Shown: positions 41,318 to 49,980, counted from the stretch's first letter. The stretch is 64,000 nt of DNA from Afipia carboxidovorans OM5 (GCF_000218565.1 NC_015684.1:3224001-3288000); one strand, 5' to 3'. Numbers and translations are program-made. The notes: generated by a model not told the origin, from the sequence alone.

Positions 41318-42233
41318 GGATGCACAAGATCAGAACTGGGACGACTACCGCCTGTTCCTCGCTGTCGCGCAGGCGGGTTCGCTGTCGGGGGCGGCGCGGC
41401 TTTTGGGCGTCACCCATTCGACCGTGTTCCGCCGCCTTACCGGTTTCGAGAAAACCCTTGGCGTGCGCCTGTTCGAACGCCTGCCCTCGGGCTATGTCCT
41501 GACCGCGGCAGGCGAGGCGATGCAGCACGCGACGGCGCGCATCGACGACGAGATCGCCGCCGTCCGTCGCCGCGTGACCGGGCAGGACCAGCGGCTGAGC
41601 GGGCAGGTCCGCATCACCGCCACCGACATGCTGGCTATCAGCCTGCTGCCGCCACACCTGGCCGCGTTCCGCGTCGCCTGGCCGGGGATCGAACTGGAAC
41701 TGCTGGTCTCGGACACGCGGCTTGACCTGACCCGGCGCGAGGCGGATATCGCGTTGCGCCTTGGCAATCCGGTGCAAGAAACGCTGGTCGGGCGCCGGAT
41801 CGGGCGGCTGGCCTTCGCGGTCTATTGCGCGGCAGCGTACCATCGCGAGGGGATCGGTGAGGACCTAGCAAGCCATGACTGGATCGGCTTTGGCAGCGCC
41901 CATGCGCCCTTGCGGCAGGTGCTGGCCGAATGGCTGCCCGGCCTGCGCCCGCAATTTCGCACCAATTCGATCACGGCAGCGATCGCGGCGGCGCGGGTGG
42001 GGATCGGGCTTGCGGCGCTGCCCTGCGCCATCGCCGATCCCGATTCCGGCCTGCGGCGGGTGGCACCTTTCCCGGGTGATTTTCGCCTCGACCTGTGGCT
42101 ACTCACCCACGAGGATCTGCGCCACACCGCCCGCATCCGCGCTTTCGTCGATTTCATGGCCGAGGCGCTAGCTGCGCAGGCCGACCTACTGGAGGGCCGC
42201 GGGCCGTTGGCCGAAAAACCGGCCGGAGCGTAA
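41316..42233 (+). CDS. LysR family transcriptional regulator of the metal module
   Basis: The 305-residue protein has an N-terminal winged helix (about residues 8-65; LFLAVAQAGSLSGAARLLGV, HSTVFRRLTGFEKTLGVRLF) and a LysR effector-binding domain (about 95-290). It is closest in style to LysR regulators that take small or aromatic effectors, yet it is divergent from an HMA-P1B ATPase pair, so it may respond to metal stress. The inverted repeat over its start is a likely own binding site. Confidence 0.88.
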   Translation: MDAQDQNWDDYRLFLAVAQAGSLSGAARLLGVTHSTVFRRLTGFEKTLGVRLFERLPSGYVLTAAGEAMQHATARIDDEIAAVRRRVTGQDQRLSGQVRITATDMLAISLLPPHLAAFRVAWPGIELELLVSDTRLDLTRREADIALRLGNPVQETLVGRRIGRLAFAVYCAAAYHREGIGEDLASHDWIGFGSAHAPLRQVLAEWLPGLRPQFRTNSITAAIAAARVGIGLAALPCAIADPDSGLRRVAPFPGDFRLDLWLLTHEDLRHTARIRAFVDFMAEALAAQADLLEGRGPLAEKPAGA

Positions 42234-42276
42234 TGCCTCGGCCGGCCGGCCCCTCTGGGCTTGCGCCTCGCGGATG

Positions 42277-42750
42277 TTAATCAAGTGTCTGCCACCCCGG
42301 GTGCTCGAAATGCTTGCCATAGGCATCGAGCGCATGAACGATCGCCGCTGCGCCCGGCTGCGCCTTGCCATTCTTCAGCGCCGCGACGCCCTCCATCACC
42401 TGTTCGAGGACGATGTGGAACTGCTCGTCAACCGCAGGTTCCAGGACGCAGTTCTCAACCATGAAATCGAGCTGCTTCTGCACATTGGCGGCCATCCCCC
42501 GCGCGGCGTCGGCCGACAGGGTGCCAGCGTGGATCGCGTCCAGGTTCGCGGCCATGGTGTCGCGGATCGCGGTCATGCCGGTGATCATGTTCTGATCGCC
42601 CTGCCACTTGGCGCCATTGTTCAGCACGATCTCAAGGGCCGAGGCATCATGGCCATTATGCGTGGCGGTCTGCGCGGCGGCGATTCCGGGCGCCCCCAAT
42701 GCGAGGGCGAGGACCATGGTGAGGGTGGTGAGGAATTTGGCGGTTTGCAT
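42277..42750 (-). CDS. Secreted helical protein, unknown function
   Basis: The 157-residue protein has a signal peptide (cleaved near AAAQTATHNG) and an all-helical body with repeated Asp, Met, His and one Cys (NMITGMTAIRDTMAANLDAI, QLDFMVENCVLEPAVDEQFH). The layout resembles a four-helix bundle such as cytochrome c' or c556, but no CxxCH heme site is present. The GTTTGC start region has GAAGACCT upstream. It lies 43 bases from the LysR stop, converging with it, and may serve metal binding or sensing in the periplasm. Confidence 0.7.
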   Translation of the reverse strand: MQTAKFLTTLTMVLALALGAPGIAAAQTATHNGHDASALEIVLNNGAKWQGDQNMITGMTAIRDTMAANLDAIHAGTLSADAARGMAANVQKQLDFMVENCVLEPAVDEQFHIVLEQVMEGVAALKNGKAQPGAAAIVHALDAYGKHFEHPGWQTLD

Positions 42751-42945
42751 AGGTCTTCTCCTGTGTCGGGTATTGGCTCTGGCCGCAACGAGCGATCGTG
42801 GAGGGCCGTCGCGTGTGGCTTGAAGATAGGCCGTCTGTTTGCGCACAGGGATCGATGAAACGCGCAAGTTGTCTTTGCATGGACAGACAGAGGAAACAGA
42901 CAGAGGATCAGGCGAAATCGAAACGTCACAGCGGACCGCACTCTC

Positions 42946-43917
42946 TCAGGCGGCATCCGCGCCGGACACTCTGGAAAAGAGCCCGACTGCTTCGGAGATG
43001 ATTTCGCCATCGCTACCACGCGAAAGAAACAAGGCATCGATCTGGCGCCGCTGCGCGAGCCTCGCTCCAGCCGTCGCTCCGGTAACCATCAGCGCGGTCG
43101 CCCAAGCATCGGCTTCGGCGCAGGTTCGTGCGATGACTGTCACGGAGGCAGGCGACTCGCTGAGAGGAGCACCGCGGCGTGGGTCCATCGTATGCGAAAG
43201 GCGACGGCCCGCGACGAGAGCCCAATGCCGATAGTCGCCGGATGTGGCAACAGCCGCATTCTCCAACGCAAGGATCGAATGGGGCGCACGGCGATCGTCG
43301 TCGGGAGCCTCGATTGCGATGGTCCATGGCTGCTCGTCGGGCCGAAGGCCAAACGCCCGCATCTCGCCATCGATACCCACCAATCCGGAAGAAATACCGA
43401 AAGCACGCAACGTCTCAGCCAACCGGTCGACGCCATAACCTTTAGCGATGCCGTTGAGATCGAGAACGAGGGGGGCTCGCTTGCGCGCCCTTACCCGATC
43501 AAGGTCGAGTTCCAGCGCCTCGTGCGCCGCGCAACGCGGTGTATGAAGCGCCTTCCGGATAAGGGATTGGTCGGCGGCTTCCGGCCCAAAGCCCCAAGCC
43601 GCAACCGCGTCGCCTACAGCAATATCGAATGCGCCACCCGAGGCGAGACCGATATCGAGCGCGAGACTCAGGACATCCATCAGCCGCTTCGGTATCTCCA
43701 CCCATTCGCCTATCGGACAGGCGTTCAAACGCATCAGGTTGCTGTCCGGATTCCAGACCGACATCTGCGCGTCCACCTCATCCATCGCCGCCTGCAATGC
43801 ATCCTGGACCGGCGGCAGATCGAACTTGGTGGCGGTGTAGAACAACGCCGACCAGCGCGTACCCATCGTCGGCCCGTTCAAAGCGCGACGCCCCGGTTCA
43901 GTAGACATCTTCGGCAT
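42946..43917 (-). CDS. apbE: FAD:protein FMN transferase
   Basis: The 323-residue enzyme attaches FMN covalently to Thr or Ser of extracytoplasmic or membrane proteins. Family marks are GPTMGTRWSALFYTA, LVLDLNGIAKGYGVDRLAE, SGLVGIDGEMRAFG, and HTMDPRRGAPL with the Mg2+/FAD site. Most ApbE proteins carry a lipoprotein or Sec/Tat signal; this one begins MPKMSTEPGRRALNG with no visible signal peptide. The gene overlaps the reductase gene by 20 bases and ends the flavin operon. Confidence 0.92.
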   Translation of the reverse strand: MPKMSTEPGRRALNGPTMGTRWSALFYTATKFDLPPVQDALQAAMDEVDAQMSVWNPDSNLMRLNACPIGEWVEIPKRLMDVLSLALDIGLASGGAFDIAVGDAVAAWGFGPEAADQSLIRKALHTPRCAAHEALELDLDRVRARKRAPLVLDLNGIAKGYGVDRLAETLRAFGISSGLVGIDGEMRAFGLRPDEQPWTIAIEAPDDDRRAPHSILALENAAVATSGDYRHWALVAGRRLSHTMDPRRGAPLSESPASVTVIARTCAEADAWATALMVTGATAGARLAQRRQIDALFLSRGSDGEIISEAVGLFSRVSGADAA

Positions 43918-46108
43918 AGCGTCCCTCCGCCTTGAGCAGAGCCGGGGTTAGCCCTGCGGTTGCCAGGATGTCGGTGAGCGCTGCGGAAACCCCGGCGGCC
44001 ATATCGCGTCCACCGCACACCATTACGCGCGCGCCCGCTTGAACAAGGCGTATGATCTCGGCCGACTCCTCGCGCAGCGTGTCCTGTACGTAGCGGGGCA
44101 TTCGCCCCCGCGAGCAGGCCGTCGCGAGTTGCCGCAAGCGGCCATCCCGCTGCCATTCCGCCAATTCCTCGGCATAGAGAAAGTCGCTGTCCGGATGGCG
44201 CATCCCGAAGAACAGATGGATCGGCCGATACCGCGCATTGGCGCGCACGAAACCTGCCAGCGGACCTATTCCCGTGCCGGCGCCGATCAGGATCAGCGGC
44301 GCACGGCTGTGGTCCGGATGGAAGGCGGGACTGCGTTTCAAAAAAGCATTGATGGTGGCGCCGGGCCGCAGCTCGAAGAGTTGGCCGGAACACAAGCCGG
44401 CCGGATGCTTTTTGACGACGATCTCGACGAAGCCATCGCGATGCGCCGAGGCCAACGAATAGAAGCGGGGGACGACCGAACCCTCGGGTAGAACGCCAAG
44501 GAGATCGCCGGCCGCGAAGCGGCCAAAACCGTGACCGGTCATCCGCTGGATCAGCCGGATCTTTGGCAACTCAAAACGCAGGATGACGGTCGGGCTTTGC
44601 ACCTCGGCGCCGTAGTCGTGGCGTGATAGAAGCGTCAGTGGCAAGGCGGCTGGAGCACGCGCCTGATGGACGAGCTCCAGTTCGATACCGAGCGCCGCGC
44701 CGAGCGCTCGGCCCCACCGAGTGAAGTCTTGCGTCGATTGATGATCCACGGTGTCGAAGGGGATCAGCGTCTTCCATCCAGCGGCTTCCGCCGCCTCGGC
44801 GACCGCCTGCGCGAACGCGCAGTAGGCGGGAAAACTGCGGTCGCCAAAGCCGAGAACCGCCAACGGGATTCCTGGCGCAGCGGGCAAAGACTTCAGGCGA
44901 TCGAGAAATTCCCCCGCCGAGGCAGGTGCGCCACCCTCGCCATAGGTTGCCGCCAGTACCAGAATGCGCCGCGCCCGCCGGTAGAGCGCCGGGTTGAAGG
45001 ATGACATCGGCGCGACATGGATGGTCTGGCCCGCAACCTCCGTCAGCGCGGCATGCAGCGTTGCGGCAAAGCCCCATGTGCTGCCGCCTTCGCTGCCGAC
45101 GAGCAAAATCGTGTCGGCACGCCTTGCAGGGACATTGTCACGAAGGCGTGGACGGCCGCGCCGGGCGGCAAGCCAGAGGATAACGCCGGTTCCCACCATC
45201 GCCGGCACGCCAAGCGCCATGATCCCGAGAATGAGCCCGAGCACGGCGGCCCCCTGGCCAGTGTGAAGCATGTAGATGGTTTCCGAGACGCGCTGCCACC
45301 CGGTCAGATCGCTCCAGGCGAGCAGCGCGCCAGTGCCTCGATCGAGATGGCCAGCACCGCGATCGGTCTTGAGGGTGAAGACATCCGTTGCGTCGCCAGC
45401 ACTGGGGAACGTCAGGCTGCGCAGTTCGGAAACCGGGGTGCGCACCAGCACATCCATCGCCGCGACGGCCATGCCGGTCCGGCCGCTCGCCTCTGCCTGG
45501 GGGGCAGGCGTCACTGCTTCGTCGGGGAGAAGATCGAAGGTCGAGGCGGTCATCCACAACGCCGTTGCCGAAGACAGCAGCAGGCCGGCGACAGCTACCC
45601 GCGCGATCTCCGCATGCGCCCGTCCGCTGCCCGCGCCGCGCATCGGCGCAAGCCATCGCCGCCAGCCACCAGCCCGGCGCGCGACAAGCGCGGCGCCCGA
45701 CAGGGCAAGCACCAGCATGGCAGCGGCTCCGGCCGCCGTCGCCATGCGGCCGCCATCGCCGAGAAACAGCGAGCGATGCAGATTGGTCAGCCAGCGTTCA
45801 AAACGGCTCTGATCAACGGAGGCGATGCCCTGTCCCGTCGCCGGATCGACAACCGCCGCCTGTGGCCCGGCGCTGCCGAACCAATAGGCGGTGATCCGGC
45901 CCGATGGCGCGCGCCGGATCTGCTCCACGTCTGGATAGATCGCCTGAATGCGCCCGGCCAGTTCGGCCGTCGACAGCGCCGCCGCCGCCTGTGGCGAGGA
46001 CAGGCCCTCAAGCGCGGGAAAGATCGAGAGAGCCGCGCCGCTCAGGCTGAGCGCCAGCAGCAGACAGGCGGCAAGAAGGCCCGCCCAGCGGTGAGATGCG
46101 CGGATCAT
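43898..46108 (-). CDS. PepSY-flavodoxin-ferredoxin reductase fusion, trans-membrane flavoprotein
   Basis: The 736-residue protein joins three modules. An N-terminal PepSY_TM part has four membrane helices (about 8-30, 120-145, 168-190, 280-318) with a PepSY loop. A flavodoxin domain (about 330-475) has the FMN loop GSEGGSTWG and AATYGEGGAP. A sulfite-reductase-like FAD/NAD(P) domain (about 490-736) has FAD motif RFYSLAS, GAGTGIGPLAGF, MVCGG and a C-terminal aromatic Tyr. It likely passes electrons from NAD(P)H across the membrane to periplasmic flavin or heme carriers. It sits between the DUF2271 and apbE genes and overlaps apbE. Confidence 0.9.
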   Translation of the reverse strand: MIRASHRWAGLLAACLLLALSLSGAALSIFPALEGLSSPQAAAALSTAELAGRIQAIYPDVEQIRRAPSGRITAYWFGSAGPQAAVVDPATGQGIASVDQSRFERWLTNLHRSLFLGDGGRMATAAGAAAMLVLALSGAALVARRAGGWRRWLAPMRGAGSGRAHAEIARVAVAGLLLSSATALWMTASTFDLLPDEAVTPAPQAEASGRTGMAVAAMDVLVRTPVSELRSLTFPSAGDATDVFTLKTDRGAGHLDRGTGALLAWSDLTGWQRVSETIYMLHTGQGAAVLGLILGIMALGVPAMVGTGVILWLAARRGRPRLRDNVPARRADTILLVGSEGGSTWGFAATLHAALTEVAGQTIHVAPMSSFNPALYRRARRILVLAATYGEGGAPASAGEFLDRLKSLPAAPGIPLAVLGFGDRSFPAYCAFAQAVAEAAEAAGWKTLIPFDTVDHQSTQDFTRWGRALGAALGIELELVHQARAPAALPLTLLSRHDYGAEVQSPTVILRFELPKIRLIQRMTGHGFGRFAAGDLLGVLPEGSVVPRFYSLASAHRDGFVEIVVKKHPAGLCSGQLFELRPGATINAFLKRSPAFHPDHSRAPLILIGAGTGIGPLAGFVRANARYRPIHLFFGMRHPDSDFLYAEELAEWQRDGRLRQLATACSRGRMPRYVQDTLREESAEIIRLVQAGARVMVCGGRDMAAGVSAALTDILATAGLTPALLKAEGRYAEDVY

Positions 46109-46120
46109 CGCAGCCTCGAT

Positions 46121-46588
46121 CTACATGCTGTAGGCGAAGCTGGCGATATAGCGCCGACCGCGGACCGAAGGCTTGGTTCCTCTGGTCAACGGGACGACAA
46201 CCTCGTTCGGGCTATCGCGCATGTCTTCAACGGCGGCATCGATACGCAGCGAGTAACCGGCGTCGAACAGCGCGTCGGCAAGGTCGAGGGTGATTTCGAG
46301 TGTGCGGCCGGCGCCGACGCTGGCGCCGGTGATGCCGTTGATTTCGGCTGGCCTGCCGCCACTGGCACGAGCCCAGCTCGACAGGTGGTCATAATATTTC
46401 GACTTGGTTCCCGCCATCCACAGGGTGTTGACATATTTGCCCTGCGCATCGGTGACATAGAGCGCGAGATAGGCGCCGTCGCCGCCGTAATTGCTCAGCT
46501 GGGTTGTCAGCGTCACGGGTCTCGCCTCGGCGAGGCCCGGAAGCGTGAGCGCGGTGGTTAGCATAAGGGCTGCGAGGAGTGATTTCAT
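46121..46588 (-). CDS. DUF2271 periplasmic protein, possible flavinylated carrier
   Basis: The 155-residue protein has a signal peptide (MKSLLAALMLTTALTLPGLAEA) and a DUF2271 domain with YGGDGAYLALYVTDAQGKYV, LWMAGTKSKYYDHLSSWA and GRTLEITLDLADALFDAGY. Residues 87-90 read TGAS in NGITGASVGAG, close to the SGAT-type sequence to which ApbE enzymes link FMN. It could be the mobile or membrane-near electron carrier for the fused reductase. The gene is 12 bases upstream of that reductase, so expression is tightly linked. Confidence 0.85.
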   Translation of the reverse strand: MKSLLAALMLTTALTLPGLAEARPVTLTTQLSNYGGDGAYLALYVTDAQGKYVNTLWMAGTKSKYYDHLSSWARASGGRPAEINGITGASVGAGRTLEITLDLADALFDAGYSLRIDAAVEDMRDSPNEVVVPLTRGTKPSVRGRRYIASFAYSM

Positions 46589-46880
46589 GGTGGGTCTGCC
46601 TTGCCTGTCTCAGGTCTGCGAACAGCTCCGGCATAGGCCCGGAAGCTCAGGAGACTGCCTTGAGGGCTTCTTTCTCCGTGCCGTCATTGTCGATCGCGCA
46701 ACTGAGCGATTGCTGACGCGGGAGCGGTTTCTTCTTCAGCCGAATGTCAGTTGATGGACGCCGTAAGCACCTGATTGACATGCCCGGCGCGCGCACCGCA
46801 TCGGTCAAGGCAGGGTGTCCGCCTTGCCGGCTGTTTGCATATACGGACAGGCAGGAACGAGCCGGCGAGCCATAATTTGA

Positions 46881-47396
46881 TCAGCGCCAGCTCATGCGTC
46901 GCAGGGTTCCGTCGTGCAACACGAATTGATGCCAGATCGCCATCAGGGCATGCGCTCCGGCAAGGATCAGGATGAGATTGCCGGCATTCTCGTGAAGCTC
47001 GCCTATCAGGCCGGGGCGTCCCTGAACAGCTGCGGTGAGAGCTGGCAAAGGCAGCCCCGCGAAGGAGACCTGCACCCCCATCTGCGATGCCACATACCAG
47101 CCGGTGAGAGGTAGGCCGATCAGCAACAGATAGAGCGCGCCATGCCCCATCTTGGCGCCGAGCGCCAGCCAGCCGGTCCGGGCAACCGGCTCAGGCCAGG
47201 GGCCGATCAGCCGCAGGATCAGCCGCGGCAGGACCAGAACCAGCACCGCAAGACCGAGCGTGAAATGCAAGAGGGGCGGGTCTTGCACGATCTTTCGGCC
47301 GCCCTCCGCGCTCAGCCACGCACCAAGCACGGCAATGGCGCTGGCCCAGTGGATGACGACGATACTTTTCGAATAGCGAACTATCGTTTTGGGCAT
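46881..47396 (-). CDS. Cytochrome b561 family protein
   Basis: The 171-residue protein has four membrane helices with histidines placed to bind two b hemes: VVIHWASA (helix 1), LLHFTLGLAVLVLVLPRLIL (helix 2), KMGHGALYLLLIGLPLTGWY (helix 3) and GAHALMAIWHQFVLHDGTL (helix 4). Such proteins move electrons through the inner membrane between quinol and periplasmic acceptors. It lies between the PepSY and DUF2271 genes on the same strand, so it could be a second electron route into the periplasmic flavin. The 292-base gap to DUF2271 probably holds a promoter. Confidence 0.9.
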   Translation of the reverse strand: MPKTIVRYSKSIVVIHWASAIAVLGAWLSAEGGRKIVQDPPLLHFTLGLAVLVLVLPRLILRLIGPWPEPVARTGWLALGAKMGHGALYLLLIGLPLTGWYVASQMGVQVSFAGLPLPALTAAVQGRPGLIGELHENAGNLILILAGAHALMAIWHQFVLHDGTLRRMSWR

Positions 47397-47456
47397 GGCT
47401 GGCCGCCCTTCGATCAGGGAAGAGATGCTAATGGGAAATGAGGGCGCCGGAATCGA

Positions 47457-47843
47457 TTACCTGACGATAACCTTCGGCGACTCTCTGTCCACCGGCGGCA
47501 AGGACGACGGCTCGATCATACCAGACGCGGCCGGCTCGCGCCGCGCACGCCCGTGCTCGTCATGATCATCGGCCCGCTTGCGCTTCATCTTGACGACCGC
47601 AAGGGTCCCCGGATCGATCTTTGCCTTGAATGGCTGTCCCGTCTCGTCGATGCCCCTGATCTGATAACAGCCGTCATCGATCTTGATCCGGTCCACTTTC
47701 CAGCCGTGCGCTTCGGCGCTCTTCTGCACGGCCTCGCGCGACTGCCACTGGTTCATGGGGACGTTGCAATCGTCATCCGCCATCGCCGCGCCGGACCCGG
47801 CAAGAGCGAAAAGCAGCGAAGCTGCCACCATGCGCCTGATCAT
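47457..47843 (-). CDS. Small periplasmic PepSY domain protein
   Basis: The 128-residue protein has a signal peptide (MIRRMVAASLLFALAGSGAAMA) and one PepSY domain: MNQWQSREAVQKSAEAHGW, VDRIKIDDGCYQIRGIDETG, FKAKIDPGTLAVVKMKRKR. It ends in a charged tail. In this context it might bind metal or a redox partner. ATG at 47843 follows AAGGAC. It is the first gene on the minus side of the divergent promoter shared with the two-component system. Confidence 0.85.
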   Translation of the reverse strand: MIRRMVAASLLFALAGSGAAMADDDCNVPMNQWQSREAVQKSAEAHGWKVDRIKIDDGCYQIRGIDETGQPFKAKIDPGTLAVVKMKRKRADDHDEHGRARREPAASGMIEPSSLPPVDRESPKVIVR

Positions 47844-47912
47844 TGTATTGTCCTTGCTCCGCATCGTCCTGTGACAAAAGATGGCGATCAATCCTGACGG
47901 GTAGCTGAAGGA

Positions 47913-47926
47913 GGAAAGATATTTCC
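47913..47926. promoter_or_regulatory. Candidate operator in the PepSY / two-component divergent promoter
   Basis: GGAAA-GATA-TTTCC is a 14-base inverted repeat (5-base arms) in the 143-base gap between the divergent starts at 47843 and 47987. It may be a binding site for the response regulator. Support is only its position and symmetry. Confidence 0.35.
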
Positions 47927-47986
47927 GTCAGCCTTCCGACAGGCTTCTTGGACACAGATTGGGATAGGGATAGGAATATCGCGCCT

Positions 47987-48649
47987 ATGAGAATCCTTCT
48001 GATCGAAGACGACACGATACTTGGGGCAGCCGTCCGCGACCACGTTGTCGCCGACAATCATTCGGTTGATTGGGTGACCCGTCTCGACGCGGCCAACGAC
48101 CATCTCGGCAGTGCGGCCTATGACCTTATTCTGCTCGACATGATGCTTCCTGACGGACAGGGCATTACCTTTCTGCGCGATCTGCGCCGGAAGGGCTGTG
48201 TCACGCCAGTGATTATCATGACGGCGCTGGATCAGATTTCAGACCGCATCCAGGGGCTCAACGTCGGGGCCGACGACTATATGACCAAGCCCTTCGATCT
48301 TTCCGAGCTATTGGCACGATTGAACGCCGTGGGACGCCGATACAGCGGCAATCCGAATCCGCTCGTGAAGATCGGCGACCTGCAGATCGACCTCGCGGCG
48401 AGGACGATCACGCGTGGCGGCCGACCCGTCAATCTCACGGCGCGGGAGTGGGCGCTTTTAGAGGCTTTCATCCAGCATCCCGGCCAGGTCCTGTCCAAGG
48501 AACAATTGGAGGAGCGCCTCTACGCTTTCGGCGCCGAGGTGGAAAGCAACACAATCGAAGTGCATGTCAGCCGCATGCGCAAGAAGCTCGGATCAGCGAT
48601 TGTGGAAACCGTGCGGGGTATTGGCTACCGGCTCGGAACTGCCAGATGA
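47987..48649 (+). CDS. OmpR/PhoB family response regulator
   Basis: The 220-residue protein has a receiver domain (residues 1-115; acidic pair IEDD, phosphorylated Asp51 in LILLDMMLP, Thr in IIMTAL, Lys in TKPFD) and an OmpR-type winged helix (about 125-220; LTAREWALLEAFIQHPGQVL, NTIEVHVSRMRKKLG). ATG at 47987 is chosen because the receiver fold starts there. It overlaps the kinase gene by ATGA and is divergent from the PepSY-b561-flavin genes, so it probably controls them. Confidence 0.93.
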   Translation: MRILLIEDDTILGAAVRDHVVADNHSVDWVTRLDAANDHLGSAAYDLILLDMMLPDGQGITFLRDLRRKGCVTPVIIMTALDQISDRIQGLNVGADDYMTKPFDLSELLARLNAVGRRYSGNPNPLVKIGDLQIDLAARTITRGGRPVNLTAREWALLEAFIQHPGQVLSKEQLEERLYAFGAEVESNTIEVHVSRMRKKLGSAIVETVRGIGYRLGTAR

Positions 48650-49980
48650 AGTCGCCTAAAAGTCTGCAGTGGCGTCTCTCGCTATGGCTGGGACTGACCA
48701 TCACCCTGCTCTGGACAATCGCAGCCGCGATAACTGCGCAAAAATTACGTCATGAAATGGATCAGGTCTTCGACAGCGCGCTTGAGGAAACGGCGCAGCG
48801 CATCCTGCCGCTGGCCGTTCGCGACATCATCAATCGCGACAGCGATGATGGTGATGTGAGCCAAAGCGTTACGACGCTGCGCAAGCATGACGAGTATTTC
48901 ACCTATGTGGTGCGGGATGCCCAAAACAAGGTGCTGCTACGTTCACACAAAGCCGATTTATCCATATTTCCGCCGTTCACCCGCATGGGTTTTACCGACA
49001 CCCCAACCCATCGCATCTATTCCGATGCCGCACTGCAGGAAACGATCACCATCACGGTCGCCGAGCCACTGGCCCACCGTCGGGCAATAACGCAAAGAAC
49101 TTTACTCGATCTGCTCCTGCCGCTTGGCTTGGTGCTTCCCTTAAGCCTGATCGGCATCTGGGGCACTGTGCGAATTTCAATGACACCGATAATGACCTTT
49201 CGCGCAGGCATTGAGGCGCGGGGTGCCGGCGATCTATCGCCCATTTCAGACGAAGATCTGCCATCCGAGATCCTGCCGACCGCGCAAGCGGTGAACCGCC
49301 TGCTGGAGCAACTCAGGCGCACCCTGGAGGCCGAGCACAGCTTCACGGCCAATTCCGCCCATGAATTGCGGACTCCGGTCGCGGCTGCGCTGGCGCAAAC
49401 ACAAAGATTGTTCATCGAAGCGAAGGATGACGCAATACGCGAGCGAGCGCGTCTCATCGAGACGGCATTGCAGCGGCTTTCCAGGCTGTCGGAAAAGCTG
49501 ATGCAGCTCGCACGGGCTGAGGGTGGGCGCCTCCGGGGAACGGAGCCCACGGACATTGCCGCGATCTTGGGAATGGTGGTGCGGGAAATGACGACAGGCG
49601 CGCACAGCGTTGACCGCATAGCCTTCGAGTTGCCGGATACACAGGTCATGGCCCGTATCGACCCGGATGCTTTCGCAATTCTTGCGCGGAACCTCATCGA
49701 AAATGCGCTGAAGCACGGATCACAGCAGGAACCGGTGCGCGTGACCCTATCGACAGACGGCGTGCTCAGCGTGGCCAATGGGGGTGCAGCAGTGGCTCCC
49801 GATCTGCTTGCCCGTCTTTCCGAGCCGTTCGAACGAGGCGGCGCGCGGGTGGATGGTACCGGGTTGGGGCTGGCCATCGCCCGGGCGATCGCCGCCGGTA
49901 CCGGCGGCCGTATTGAATTGATTTCCCCCCGCGAAGGCCAACAGGATGGCTTTGAAGCCAGGTTTACTTTGGGAAAGTAA
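48646..49980 (+). CDS. Sensor histidine kinase
   Basis: The 444-residue protein has two membrane helices (about residues 12-32 and 152-174) enclosing a periplasmic sensor loop of some 120 residues, a HAMP-like linker, the dimerisation and phospho-acceptor helix with SAHELRTP (His239), and an ATPase domain (NLIENALKHG, GTGLGLAIARAIA). It is partner of the response regulator, overlapping it by 4 bases. The sensor loop has no recognised metal site; the signal may be metal or redox stress. Confidence 0.92.
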   Translation: MKSPKSLQWRLSLWLGLTITLLWTIAAAITAQKLRHEMDQVFDSALEETAQRILPLAVRDIINRDSDDGDVSQSVTTLRKHDEYFTYVVRDAQNKVLLRSHKADLSIFPPFTRMGFTDTPTHRIYSDAALQETITITVAEPLAHRRAITQRTLLDLLLPLGLVLPLSLIGIWGTVRISMTPIMTFRAGIEARGAGDLSPISDEDLPSEILPTAQAVNRLLEQLRRTLEAEHSFTANSAHELRTPVAAALAQTQRLFIEAKDDAIRERARLIETALQRLSRLSEKLMQLARAEGGRLRGTEPTDIAAILGMVVREMTTGAHSVDRIAFELPDTQVMARIDPDAFAILARNLIENALKHGSQQEPVRVTLSTDGVLSVANGGAAVAPDLLARLSEPFERGGARVDGTGLGLAIARAIAAGTGGRIELISPREGQQDGFEARFTLGK

